64,000 nucleotides of DNA. Source: a bacterium. GTDB lineage: Bacteria > Vulcanimicrobiota > Xenobia > Xenobiales > JADMJV01. The stretch is from positions 55,140 to 119,139 of the forward strand of contig JASBRJ010000288.1 in the NCBI GenBank assembly GCA_030149525.1, given 5' to 3'. Shown here piece by piece: positions 1 to 7,705 of the stretch. Within the stretch, counting starts at the first letter, position 1. Each line of letters begins with the position of its first letter. A program made the position numbers and the translations under genes. The notes under the pieces are model-generated. The model worked only from the letters and a program-made list of their open reading frames with translations. It had not been told where the DNA came from and made no database searches.

Positions 1-109
1 GCTCTTCATCGAGATGGCTCTCGATATAATCGCAAATTTCCGCCACGGGGTTCTGAGGTGCAGGGCTCTCCATAGGTGCCGTTCTTTGACTTCCGTTCAG
101 GTGATTCAT
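1..109 (-). CDS. AraC-type HTH regulator, N-terminal fragment
   Basis: Only the first 36 codons are present; the gene runs off the left edge. Reading leftward from an ATG at 109 (a second in-frame ATG lies at 73), the peptide contains VAEICDYIESHLDEE, which resembles the first helix of the AraC/XylS DNA-binding domain (pattern DYIExHLDEPLTL). Either start would place the HTH near the N-terminus, as in AraC-GyrI or Ada-like regulators, but the C-terminal domain is not visible. It is divergent from the VOC-family gene at 258, so it may control that gene. Family assignment rests on about 15 residues. Confidence 0.5.
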   Translation of the reverse strand, partial: MNHLNGSQRTAPMESPAPQNPVAEICDYIESHLDEE

Positions 110-152
110 CTTCACAAGACACATTGTGAAGCATGGGTGAGGGAGGCGTCCT

Positions 153-186
153 AACCGATCTTGCTCAAGTCGGTTGAAGATTTTTT
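153..186 (+). terminator. Hairpin plus T-run inside divergent intergenic region
   Basis: AACCGA (153-158) pairs with TCGGTT (170-175), with an inner CTTG/CAAG stem, followed by a run of six T at 181-186. It has the shape of an intrinsic terminator on the + strand, yet no + strand gene lies upstream in the window. It may attenuate transcription into the VOC gene or end a short RNA started near position 100. Function is inferred only from shape. Confidence 0.4.
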
Positions 187-257
187 GGGGAGGCTGTCGA
201 AATTCGCCGATCTCGTTCTTCTAGTAGGTAGTTAAACCCCGATGAAAGGAATCATAC

Positions 258-677
258 ATGCAGATTCATCCTTATCTTTGCTTCGAAGGCTGTGCCGAGG
301 AGGCTATCAAATTCTATCAAGAGGCTCTGGGAGCCGAGGTTGTCAGCCTCATGAGAGGCTCCGACACCCCGGGAGGCCAAACCTGCGAAGGGCAGATGCC
401 TCCCGACGCGGTTATGCACGCCTGTCTCAAGTTTGGGGAGAGCGAAGTCTTCTTCAGCGACGGAATGTGTCAGGGCAAAGCAGAGTTCAAAGGCTTCAAC
501 CTCACCCTATCTCTTGCCACCGACGACCTCGTGCGCGAGAAATTCCAGGCCCTGGCTAAAGAGGGACAGGTGTTCCTGGACATTCACCAGACTTTCTTCG
601 CCTCAAGCTTCGGAATGGTCACCGACAAATTTGGCGTGACCTGGTCGGTGTTGGCACCGGTTCCCGTGCCCGCTTAA
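258..677 (+). CDS. PhnB/YjdN-like VOC superfamily protein
   Basis: This 139-residue protein has the PhnB-type vicinal oxygen chelate fold. The start reads IHPYLCFEGCAEEAIKFYQ, typical of PhnB-like proteins, and the end reads FGMVTDKFGVTWSV, the usual closing strand. AAAGGA sits eight bases before the ATG. PhnB-like members are mostly uncharacterised, and many lack the glyoxalase metal ligands, so no substrate can be named. It faces an AraC-type regulator across about 150 bp, a common arrangement for these small enzymes or binding proteins. It ends just before a strong terminator. Confidence 0.85.
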   Translation: MQIHPYLCFEGCAEEAIKFYQEALGAEVVSLMRGSDTPGGQTCEGQMPPDAVMHACLKFGESEVFFSDGMCQGKAEFKGFNLTLSLATDDLVREKFQALAKEGQVFLDIHQTFFASSFGMVTDKFGVTWSVLAPVPVPA

Positions 678-683
678 AAACGA

Positions 684-754
684 AAAGCTTCCCGGGCCGT
701 TGTGGCTGTGGGAAGCTTTCTGAAAGCGGCAGCATCACGGTGCTGTCGTTTTTT
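684..754. terminator. Double hairpin terminator between convergent genes
   Basis: Two stem-loops follow the VOC gene. The first pairs AAAGCTTCCC (684-693) with its complement at 710-719. The second pairs CGGCAGCA (727-734) with TGCTGTCG (741-748) and is followed by six T at 749-754. The second is a good intrinsic terminator for the + strand. The first is symmetric and could serve the convergent gene ending at 765. Confidence 0.8.
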
Positions 755-764
755 GTATCAGGGT

Positions 765-1148
765 TTAGATCTTAAAGTGGATGGTCTTCGCTTTAATAGA
801 CCCGCCCCAGTCACGACCGCCTTTAACTCTCATGATCTGACCCTTGTTGGCGTCGGCCACATTCAGGACCTGAGTCGGCGACAGTACCACATCACGATAG
901 GCGCGGGCGCTGGGGATGTACTTTCGATAGGACCCTTTCGTGTCCAGGTCGAGATAGACCCAGTTTTGTCGAACATTCGGCTTCGCGTCAGGCTTAGCAA
1001 TCCCGATTCGCTTCTCCGCGTGGTCGACTTCCACAATGCGAAAAGGCTCGTCCACAAGCACAAGTTGAGCCGCACTGGGCAGACAGGTGCTAGCCACCAA
1101 CATCAAAGTCAGCAGCCCGTAAAGCCAGTTTCTTGAAAAAAGGTTCAT
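765..1148 (-). CDS. Small secreted protein of unknown function
   Basis: A 127-residue protein beginning MNLFSRNWLYGLL, with a hydrophobic stretch ending at an SAAQ signal-peptidase-like site near residue 27. An upstream in-frame start would add 13 residues, but the ATG at 1148 has a GGAG-like site and begins directly at the signal peptide. The mature part is about 100 residues of mixed beta-type sequence (VLVDEPFRIVEVDHAEKRIG) with no recognised domain. The modular repeat array begins about 120 bp upstream of its start, so its promoter lies close to or within that region. Confidence 0.65.
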   Translation of the reverse strand: MNLFSRNWLYGLLTLMLVASTCLPSAAQLVLVDEPFRIVEVDHAEKRIGIAKPDAKPNVRQNWVYLDLDTKGSYRKYIPSARAYRDVVLSPTQVLNVADANKGQIMRVKGGRDWGGSIKAKTIHFKI

Positions 1149-1270
1149 TGAGTTCTCCAAAATTATTGTGCATCTATGATGTCCCATCGGGTGATTGAGG
1201 CAAACCTACCCTGGCGTCTTGGGGGAGTATACTTTTGGTTCGGGGTGGGGTGGTGGGATTCGCCTGAGGT

Positions 1271-1990
1271 CGATTGATACTTCGTAGCGCCTTACGGCTT
1301 GCGGGCCTGGCGGATCAATTGATCGACTGTGGGCTGATCAATTTCCCTCGTGGTCGATTGATACTTCGTAGCGCCTTACGGCTTGCGACCGGGGCGGATC
1401 AATTGATCGACCGTGGGGCGATCAATTTCCCTCGTAGCCGATTGATCGACCGTGGGGCGATCAATTTCCCTCGTGGTCGATTGATCGACTCGGGGCGGAT
1501 CAATTTCTCTCGTAGCCGTTTGATCGACCCGGGGCGGATCAATTGATCGACCGGGGGCTGATCAATTTCCTCTGTGACCGTTTGATCGACTCGGGACGGA
1601 TCAATTGATCGACCGTAGGCTGATCAATTTCCTCTGTGGTCGATTGATACTTCGTAGCGCCTTACGGCTTGCGACCCGGGGCGGATCAATTGATCGACTG
1701 TGGGCTGATCAATTTCGCTCGTGGCCGATTGATCGACCCGGGGCGGATCAATTGATCGACTGTGGGCCGATCAATTTCCTCTGTGGCCGCTTGATCGACT
1801 CGGGTCGGATCAATTGATCAACTGTGGGCTGATCAATTTCCTCTGTGGCCGATTGATCGACCCGGAGCGGATCAATTGATCGGCTGTGGGGCGATCAATT
1901 TCCCTCGTGGTCGATTGATACTTCGTAGCGCCTTACGGCTTGCGACTCGGGGCGGATCAATTGATCGACCGTGGACTGATCAATTTCCCA
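1271..1990. repeat. Modular GATC-rich intergenic repeat array, 11 units
   Basis: Eleven tandem units start with CGATTGAT or a one-base variant at 1271, 1355, 1439, 1478, 1517, 1579, 1641, 1726, 1788, 1850 and 1912. Spacings are 84, 84, 39, 39, 62, 62, 85, 62, 62 and 62. They are explained by a 39-bp core with optional inserts of about 23 bp: one starting ACTTCGTAGC (1279-1301, 1363-1385, 1649-1671, 1920-1942) and one carrying the 12-bp palindrome GATCAATTGATC (nine copies). GATC occurs 36 times in 720 bp. Unit lengths are not multiples of three, so reading frames across it are not coding. There are no unique spacers, so it is not CRISPR. Confidence 0.9.
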
Positions 1991-2013
1991 ACGAGAAAGC
2001 ACGTGTCAGGCGT

Positions 2014-2556
2014 CTAGGAAAACAGAGTCTTCTGAGAGTCCAGCACCTGATTGCCGAGGTACTGACCATCGGAGCCATAAACGGCGAATTTGGAGCCCTC
2101 ATCGGTGCGCTCTTTGAAAATCTGTACGTCCGGTGCGGACTTGTCGTAGGTCAGCCAGTCGCCGGCCGTCATGAGAGCTGAACCGACATAGTGGAGCATG
2201 GGTACTCCCATTGCGAGAGCGAAACCTTTCCACTTGATCCACTCGCCAACTCCGGCAGCTTTCGTTGTCGGCTTGCTGGTACGCATGGCGTATTCTGCGT
2301 GCTCGATGCCCTGCTCCGTTCGGTCTGCTAAGCTGACATCGTATCGCTTGAGGCCATCCGCCGTACGAGTAAAGCTTCCGGAAAGTTGGTCGCCTTCAGA
2401 ATTCGATTTCCAGAAAAAATCGGTGACCATGTCACCTCTGGTGGAAGATTGGGGTTCTTGACTGTTGGCCCATTCGTTATTCTGAGTTTGGAGAGCTGTT
2501 TTGAAGCGCTCTGCCTGTTCGCGAATTGTGGGACCTGGTTTACCGGCGACGATCAT
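2014..2556 (-). CDS. Orphan 180-residue protein without signal peptide
   Basis: The chosen ATG at 2556 has AGGAG ten bases upstream; a start 15 codons earlier has no such site. The product begins MIVAGKPGPTIREQ, is rich in Ser/Gln/Asn for the first 60 residues, has one weakly hydrophobic stretch (GFALAMGVPMLHYVGSAL, about residues 112-129), and ends with a charged segment closing in KTLFS. I recognise no domain. It resembles other orphan proteins of this window in having a short polar N-terminus and no Sec signal. Its 3' end abuts the repeat array. Confidence 0.65.
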   Translation of the reverse strand: MIVAGKPGPTIREQAERFKTALQTQNNEWANSQEPQSSTRGDMVTDFFWKSNSEGDQLSGSFTRTADGLKRYDVSLADRTEQGIEHAEYAMRTSKPTTKAAGVGEWIKWKGFALAMGVPMLHYVGSALMTAGDWLTYDKSAPDVQIFKERTDEGSKFAVYGSDGQYLGNQVLDSQKTLFS

Positions 2557-2627
2557 AGTGAGTGCTCCTGCAAAGTGATACTTTGAGAATACTGCATTCA
2601 CGTTAAAGAAACGTTAAGCTCCGCGAG

Positions 2628-4388
2628 TCAAGCCAACTTCCCAGTAAACCCCGACTTAGGCCGAGGCGCGCCACAAGCCAGACAAACATCCGCGCCACCC
2701 TCGGCCACGCTGTCGCAATAGGGGCAACGCCACTCTTTGAGGTGAGACTTGAGGAGCCGTTTGGGGGAGCGTTTGGCTTTGAGGACTCGGCGGAGGACCC
2801 CGTGTTCGAGCCAGAAGCCATGGCACTTTTTGCACATTTCCACCGGCACCTCAAGATAAGGAACGCCCACCAGTTTCTCGGCGTTGTGGTCGCACGCCGG
2901 GCAAACTCCGTCGCCGGGGAGATGCTGGATCGGATGCTCTTGAGTGGGATAGCGGTTGAGCAGATTATGAGGCAACCGAGGCATCTTGGCTAACTGATCG
3001 ATCTCTTTGTCGTCCAGCCAGAATCCACCGCAATTTCGGCACTCCTCAACCTCTACCTCGCCCACCATGAGATTGGTCATATCCAGGTCGCAACGCGGGC
3101 ATCGACGCTTGGTGGAGCCCAGCACTTTGGCCTGAGGAATCGATCTCGTGACCTGCTTAAAACGTTCAAAAATGCCGGAACTGGAGGGCAAGTTGGGAGT
3201 AATTCTTGTTTGCGATCTTCGAGAGGAGGCGATGCTCGAATTGTCGGTTTCGCCGCAACAGATACCCTCAATGCAGAGACAATCCATGAAGTCGTCGAGA
3301 ATGCATGTTCTTGTGCGAGTGGACCCGCCGCCATCACCAAGACAGCAACAACAGCAAGACGAGATATCGCAGCAATTGAACTCGCAACACTGGTCGTGGT
3401 CGGTGCCACAGGGGTCGCAGTTGCAAAGATTGCAGTCGCAGCAACCGCAGTCGCAGCAGTCCACCTCGCAATCACAGCAGTCTTGCTTGTGAACCAAAAA
3501 GCCTGCCTTGGCAAGCCTTCTGCGAGGAGAACGAGGCTTGCAGCACTCAGAACGGGGATACTTGGAACTGACCTTTTTCCGTAGACTCAAGGACAGCTTG
3601 TGACAAAGACTCCCCTCGGGACCAAGGGCCAGGCTGCACAACACGTCATCGATCTCATCAAGCCGTTCGTAAAGAAACGTCTCCACCTCTTTTTCCCCCA
3701 AGGGCGCGGCCGCCAGAATGGCGTTGAAGCAGCCTTTTTTTCTGTCGACCTCGAGATCGCAAAGAGCGTCCCACAGATAGAGAAAACCGCCTAAAGACGA
3801 ACCGAAAGAACGCAAACTGTCCGTCAGCGGCTCCTTTCCAAGCAGGGGTGCGATGGCCACAAAAATCTCGCCTAGAGTGTAGGAGGTGGGAGCAGCTAAA
3901 CTCTCAAGTGTTGGAGCAGACGCTTTCTCAGCCCTCGACTGAGCTTGAGGCAAACCGGTCACAGCCTCAATCGCAAAGCCCTGCTCTTCTAAAAAAGCCT
4001 GAGCCTTGTCAAACTTCTTACTGTAAAGAGCCCTGGCCACCCCGGCCTTGAAAGACTCACCATCGATCTCATCATCTTTAACTTTCGATTGAATAAGGAG
4101 CAGATTGAGAGCCGACATGGTCTGAGCCGTGCGAGGAGGGAGAGGTCTCACCTTCACCTTCCGAAACGGCACAGCGGTACAGGGAAGCGACTCAGGCTCC
4201 TCTCTTTGACCGCTGTCGAGTGCGCTGCAAAGGAGAAGCCAGAAGGTCATGTCGTAGTTGGTGAGGAGTGAGGAGACTCGCCCTCCGAAATCTGTCATTG
4301 CATGACAGACAGCGCAGAAGTGACTGCGATAGATTAGCCTCTCTTCATCACTGAGAGAGCAATTCTGTAATTTGAGAAACCCGAACAT
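2628..4388 (-). CDS. DUF5685 protein with cysteine cluster and zinc ribbons
   Basis: A 586-residue mosaic. Residues 1-245 match the DUF5685 pattern (FCAVCHAM near 25, NYDMTFWLLL near 44, then a conserved FLYLWDALCDLEVDRKKG). About residues 302-349 form a cluster with 21 cysteines in 48 positions, mostly CC and CxC pairs, ending in five consecutive Cys. Then follow two zf-TFIIB ribbons (CPRC...CRNCGGFWLD near 428-470; CPAC...CKKCHGFWLE near 485-525) and a last CPYC...CLAC ribbon. DUF5685 proteins are cytoplasmic-looking and uncharacterised; the cluster resembles a metallothionein-like metal store. Metal binding is inferred. Confidence 0.75.
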   Translation of the reverse strand: MFGFLKLQNCSLSDEERLIYRSHFCAVCHAMTDFGGRVSSLLTNYDMTFWLLLCSALDSGQREEPESLPCTAVPFRKVKVRPLPPRTAQTMSALNLLLIQSKVKDDEIDGESFKAGVARALYSKKFDKAQAFLEEQGFAIEAVTGLPQAQSRAEKASAPTLESLAAPTSYTLGEIFVAIAPLLGKEPLTDSLRSFGSSLGGFLYLWDALCDLEVDRKKGCFNAILAAAPLGEKEVETFLYERLDEIDDVLCSLALGPEGSLCHKLSLSLRKKVSSKYPRSECCKPRSPRRRLAKAGFLVHKQDCCDCEVDCCDCGCCDCNLCNCDPCGTDHDQCCEFNCCDISSCCCCCLGDGGGSTRTRTCILDDFMDCLCIEGICCGETDNSSIASSRRSQTRITPNLPSSSGIFERFKQVTRSIPQAKVLGSTKRRCPRCDLDMTNLMVGEVEVEECRNCGGFWLDDKEIDQLAKMPRLPHNLLNRYPTQEHPIQHLPGDGVCPACDHNAEKLVGVPYLEVPVEMCKKCHGFWLEHGVLRRVLKAKRSPKRLLKSHLKEWRCPYCDSVAEGGADVCLACGAPRPKSGFTGKLA

Positions 4389-4498
4389 CCCTTCAAGTTA
4401 CCTTAGCCGTGAAGAGCGCCATCCCTATCAATCCCTTAGTCCTGAATTCCAAGATTTTTAAGAGTCGCTCTCTACTATCAGTGGAAGGAGACCACACT

Positions 4499-4768
4499 AT
4501 GCCAATCACCGACTCACGCTTCACTATTCAGAGCAGCACTTTTAAGAGACCTCAAAAGAGCCCGACTCTCGAACAATCCAAGCCAAACTCAGAACATTGC
4601 CCCAGCGACACCTTCACTTTCTCCGGCGGACGTAACGCCGACTGGAAAATCGCCGGAATAACCACCATGCTTGCCGCCGTCCCTCTGGGAATTGCTTCCA
4701 AGAACCTGGCCGCAGGCGCCATGGTAGGGTTGGTTGGCGTCGGCTTGATGTTTGGCCCTGACAACTAG
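4499..4768 (+). CDS. Small protein with polar N-terminus and hydrophobic C-half
   Basis: An 89-residue protein; the ATG at 4499 follows GGAAGGAG (4483-4490) at good spacing, so longer starts upstream are unlikely. The first 45 residues are polar and probably disordered (MPITDSRFTIQSSTFKRP). The last 40 are Ala/Gly/Leu-rich and could form a membrane hairpin (GAMVGLVGVGLMFGP). It lies 50 bp before the metalloprotease gene on the same strand, so the two may be co-expressed. A partner, chaperone or immunity role is possible but unproven. Confidence 0.65.
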   Translation: MPITDSRFTIQSSTFKRPQKSPTLEQSKPNSEHCPSDTFTFSGGRNADWKIAGITTMLAAVPLGIASKNLAAGAMVGLVGVGLMFGPDN

Positions 4769-4817
4769 AAGCCTGTTATTCAGAGTCCTTTGAGGCCCCT
4801 AACCCAAAAATAGAAGA

Positions 4818-6095
4818 ATGAGAATAGGCCACTCATCACCAGCCTTTAGCCTCCAATCGAGGCCCACAATAGGCTCCGACAGCGATCTCCAGAGTGAGAA
4901 AGTCGAAGCTATCGACTCCATGCTCAAAGACGGGCGAACCCCCGATCTTCGAGGCGTCACCCTTCAGCAACAGGAGATTCTGGAAGCCAACCTCTCCCGA
5001 GTGGACAGAGGAGTCCTGCAGTGGGCCAAACAGCAGGGCGTTCGAATACAGGTGCTCCAGGAGGGTGAGGAACTGGAAGCCACCCGGGCTCTGAGAGACC
5101 TCACAGGTCGTTTTGAAGAGCGCCTGAAGCCCGATACGGTAGCGCAAATCCATCAGCATCTTTCACCGATTACGACCAGAATTCGAGAGGCCGCCGACCC
5201 GAAAACATCTGCCTCCCTGAGAAAACAGAAGCGCTCTGAATTGGCCGAGTTGCTCACCCTCAACCCGTGTGGAGCCGCAGTCTTCACTCCCCAATTTGCT
5301 CCGCTTCTCGCTCCCGGTCTTTCCAAACTCAAGGCCGACCCAACCGAGACGCCTACCCTCAAGGGTTTGGCTCTCCATCACGGCGCCGACACTCCAGAAG
5401 AGCAAGAGAAGTTCTATCGATGGATGGAAACCCTCAACGGGGAGCGACTCACAGAAGCCAGAGAAGCGGCTGTCCGAGAGCGCAGCAAACTCCTTGAAGG
5501 CCGCCCCGAGGCCCAGAAACGCTGGCTAAAGCAAGCCGAAGAACAGCCTGAAACCGTGCCAATCGACACCACTGTCTATACTATCGTCGTGCCCGACGCC
5601 CACTATCTCCCCTCAACCCTAGGCGGAAACGATCTCCTCCTGGATCGTAGCGATCTTCGCTCCGTGGAGGGATGGCGCAACGGCGACTTTCGCGGCCAGT
5701 GGTTCTTTCTGGAAGGGAAAACGAATCTTCTGGTCCGGGATTCCGCTGTGAGCCTCGACACCCCCATCCACGAACTGGGCCATGTGGTGGATATGACACT
5801 GGAGAAGGTGGAGCCGGAATTTTATCAGACGCTCAAGGAACCTATCGAAAGAGCTTACAGCCTGGCCCGAAGTCAGGGCCACGCCATAAGCGAGTATTCC
5901 AAAGCCAACCCGCGAGAATACATCGCCGAAGGCTTTGCCGCCTACTATACTGAGCCGCAGAGGCTTCGTGAAACGGATCCGGCCCTCCATGAAATCATCC
6001 AGCGGATGGTCGATTTCTGCAACCAAAAAACAGGCCTGGATCGAGCCACCAATCAGAAACTTCAAAGAATGTGGCGAGACGCCCAGGCCGTCTAA
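4818..6095 (+). CDS. Lethal-factor-like (ATLF) zinc metalloprotease
   Basis: A 425-residue protein with a zinc-protease core in its last third: IHELGHVVDM gives His318-Glu319-His322, and EYIAEGFAAYY near 367 supplies the downstream acidic ligand (Glu371). This spacing and the YIAEGFAAYY motif are typical of anthrax-lethal-factor-type C-terminal domains, also found in Pro-Pro endopeptidases. Residues 1-300 are largely helical and charged, with a disordered start (MRIGHSSPAFSLQS). There is no signal peptide, unlike secreted PPEP enzymes, so it acts inside the cell or leaves by another route. AGAAGA is a weak ribosome site. Confidence 0.75.
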   Translation: MRIGHSSPAFSLQSRPTIGSDSDLQSEKVEAIDSMLKDGRTPDLRGVTLQQQEILEANLSRVDRGVLQWAKQQGVRIQVLQEGEELEATRALRDLTGRFEERLKPDTVAQIHQHLSPITTRIREAADPKTSASLRKQKRSELAELLTLNPCGAAVFTPQFAPLLAPGLSKLKADPTETPTLKGLALHHGADTPEEQEKFYRWMETLNGERLTEAREAAVRERSKLLEGRPEAQKRWLKQAEEQPETVPIDTTVYTIVVPDAHYLPSTLGGNDLLLDRSDLRSVEGWRNGDFRGQWFFLEGKTNLLVRDSAVSLDTPIHELGHVVDMTLEKVEPEFYQTLKEPIERAYSLARSQGHAISEYSKANPREYIAEGFAAYYTEPQRLRETDPALHEIIQRMVDFCNQKTGLDRATNQKLQRMWRDAQAV

Positions 6096-6140
6096 AAAAA
6101 ATGGGCCGCGACTTCGGTTCAAAAACCGCGCCGCGACCCA
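6094..6140 (-). terminator. Intrinsic terminator for leftward orphan gene
   Basis: A long stem built from TGGG/CCCA, CGCG/CGCG and CGGTT/AACCG arms (6102-6140) is followed on the minus strand by a run of eight T (6094-6101). It serves the minus-strand gene ending at 6159 and overlaps the stop of the convergent metalloprotease gene. Confidence 0.75.
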
Positions 6141-6158
6141 CCTCGAAAGCTCTACCGA

Positions 6159-6641
6159 CTAGGACAAAAGCCAATCCGTCGAGGCCGGTCCGATCAGACT
6201 CTCCCCGGGATTATTGCGATCCAGAATAAGCACCTGAGACCTCATATCGTTGCCGGGTCGAACGGTCGCTTCATAAACGACCACCTTGGACTCTTCAAAG
6301 CGGTGAGCCTTGATCTTCTCAATATCGCCGTGGGTTTCAATGCTAAAACGAGTGCCGTTGCTTGTATCGCCCTCAAACTCGGCTTCCAGATTTCCCACTT
6401 TGACTTTCCCGTCGGCCGGGTCGGTGTCGGGACCGGCTGAAAATATGTGGATGGAGACGTCTCCATCGCTATTGTCGCGCGCCTTCAATTCATTGAGGCT
6501 CTCATCGAAAAAATCAAGATTTTGTTGCCCTTGCAAAGGGGTTAGATTGTTCGCCTTTTTCAGGTCGGGAGTCTCGCCCTGACGCACCCTAGCGGCGCCG
6601 TTGAGAGCGATCTGCATAGCCAATGCTGATGACTTTACCAT
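6159..6641 (-). CDS. Orphan 160-residue protein without signal peptide
   Basis: AAAGGA precedes the ATG by nine bases. The product starts MVKSSALAMQIALNGAARV, a short amphipathic stretch rather than a Sec signal, followed by a polar, Asp-rich body (DNSDGDVSIHIFSAGPDTD) that looks beta-rich, and ends ASTDWLLS. No domain recognised. It is just downstream of the EamA-type exporter gene on the same strand with a 12-bp gap, but the style is closer to the other orphan proteins of this window. Confidence 0.6.
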   Translation of the reverse strand: MVKSSALAMQIALNGAARVRQGETPDLKKANNLTPLQGQQNLDFFDESLNELKARDNSDGDVSIHIFSAGPDTDPADGKVKVGNLEAEFEGDTSNGTRFSIETHGDIEKIKAHRFEESKVVVYEATVRPGNDMRSQVLILDRNNPGESLIGPASTDWLLS

Positions 6642-6653
6642 GTCGTATTCCTT

Positions 6654-7571
6654 TCAGACTGCGGTCCATCTTGACTTTACCCTGTCACCCTTAAAAATCT
6701 TTGATTGATCGGGAATCAGCATCAGCACCACACCCAACAATCCGAGAAGCGCTCCTGTGCCCACGCCGGGCGACAGACTCTCGCCCCCCACCACCACTCC
6801 TAGAAAGACCGCCACAATCGGGTTAATATAGGCGTGACTTGAGAGAGCCAACGAGGAGATCTCTCGAGCTAGCCAGGTGTAGGCGCTGAAAGCCACCAGC
6901 GAACCGAAGACGGTGAGATAGCCGAGGGCCAACCAGGCCTGAGACTCAAGCGCCGTGAGGCTCACTGTCTCGCCTCCCGCAAAACCCAGGATCACCAGCA
7001 AGACGCCCGCCGCCAGCATCTGCTGACCGGACTGAACAAGCCAGCCGTGAGCGCTACTTCGCCGGCGAGCGCGAAGCGAGCCGACAGCCCAGGCCAGCGC
7101 CGAGGCCAAACACGCCGCACAACCCAGAAGCACGCCTCCGTCGTTGAGACTCACAGACGCTCCCACCAACCAGAAGACCCCCCCTAAGCCGGTGAGTATC
7201 CCCAGCCAACGTAATCTGGTCAGCTTCTCCTGGCCGTCGAGTAAAGTGATCCAAACCGGAGAGGTGGCCACCAAGAGAGCCGCCAGGCTCGAAGAAATCC
7301 ACTTTTCAGACCAGGCCACCAAACCGGGGCCACAGACCAGAAGTAGAAATCCAAGAAGAACAGATTCACGCCATTCGGTCCAACTGCTCCGAGCCTCGCC
7401 GTTCCAAGCGGAAAGCCCGTAGAGAAGTCCACCGGCCAGCAAGAATCTGAGACCGATAAAAAGGAGCGGCGGAAAGCCACCCTCTAACCCCACCCGAATT
7501 CCTAGAAAGGTCGACCCCCACACAACATAGACTGTCAACAATGCAACAATGACTAGAATCTTTTTCTTCAT
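6654..7571 (-). CDS. EamA-family (DMT) inner-membrane transporter
   Basis: A 305-residue drug/metabolite transporter with about ten membrane segments and two EamA repeats. The start (VVWGSTFLGIRVGLEGGFPP) is the classic YedA/RhaT-like opening. The ATG at 7571 has GGAGGT eight bases upstream; a GTG one codon earlier is less likely. Members of this family export amino acids or metabolites. Its promoter faces that of a MocR regulator across 134 bp, so it is the likely regulatory target, perhaps controlled by a PLP-linked or amine ligand. Substrate unknown. Confidence 0.85.
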   Translation of the reverse strand: MKKKILVIVALLTVYVVWGSTFLGIRVGLEGGFPPLLFIGLRFLLAGGLLYGLSAWNGEARSSWTEWRESVLLGFLLLVCGPGLVAWSEKWISSSLAALLVATSPVWITLLDGQEKLTRLRWLGILTGLGGVFWLVGASVSLNDGGVLLGCAACLASALAWAVGSLRARRRSSAHGWLVQSGQQMLAAGVLLVILGFAGGETVSLTALESQAWLALGYLTVFGSLVAFSAYTWLAREISSLALSSHAYINPIVAVFLGVVVGGESLSPGVGTGALLGLLGVVLMLIPDQSKIFKGDRVKSRWTAV

Positions 7572-7639
7572 CACAAGTTACCTCCATCTCTCACAGTAGG
7601 GGGACGAAGCGGGGGGAAACAGACCCAGAACAGAGAAAT

Positions 7640-7703
7640 TGTATACGGTTCAGGGGTGCAAAAACAAAAACTGTACACCTGATTTCAGAAAGAACTGTAT
7701 CGG
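7640..7703. promoter_or_regulatory. Repeated TGTA motifs in MocR/EamA divergent promoter
   Basis: Between the two divergent starts lie three related motifs on the + strand: TGTATACGG (7640-7648), TGTACACCTG (7672-7681) and TGTATCGG (7696-7703). MocR/PdxR proteins commonly bind direct repeats in front of their own gene and the divergent target, so these are candidate operator half-sites. The last one sits directly before the regulator's ATG at 7706, which would suit autorepression. No protein-DNA evidence is available. Confidence 0.45.
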
Positions 7704-7705
7704 TC

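Noticed and set aside
1271..1990. CRISPR array
   Set aside because: Units vary between 39, 62 and 85 bp by insertion of shared modules; there are no unique spacers of constant length and no cas genes.
1274..2181. Open reading frames across the repeat array
   Set aside because: The 23- and 62-bp periods shift the frame at every unit; the peptides are translations of the repeat and have no independent support.
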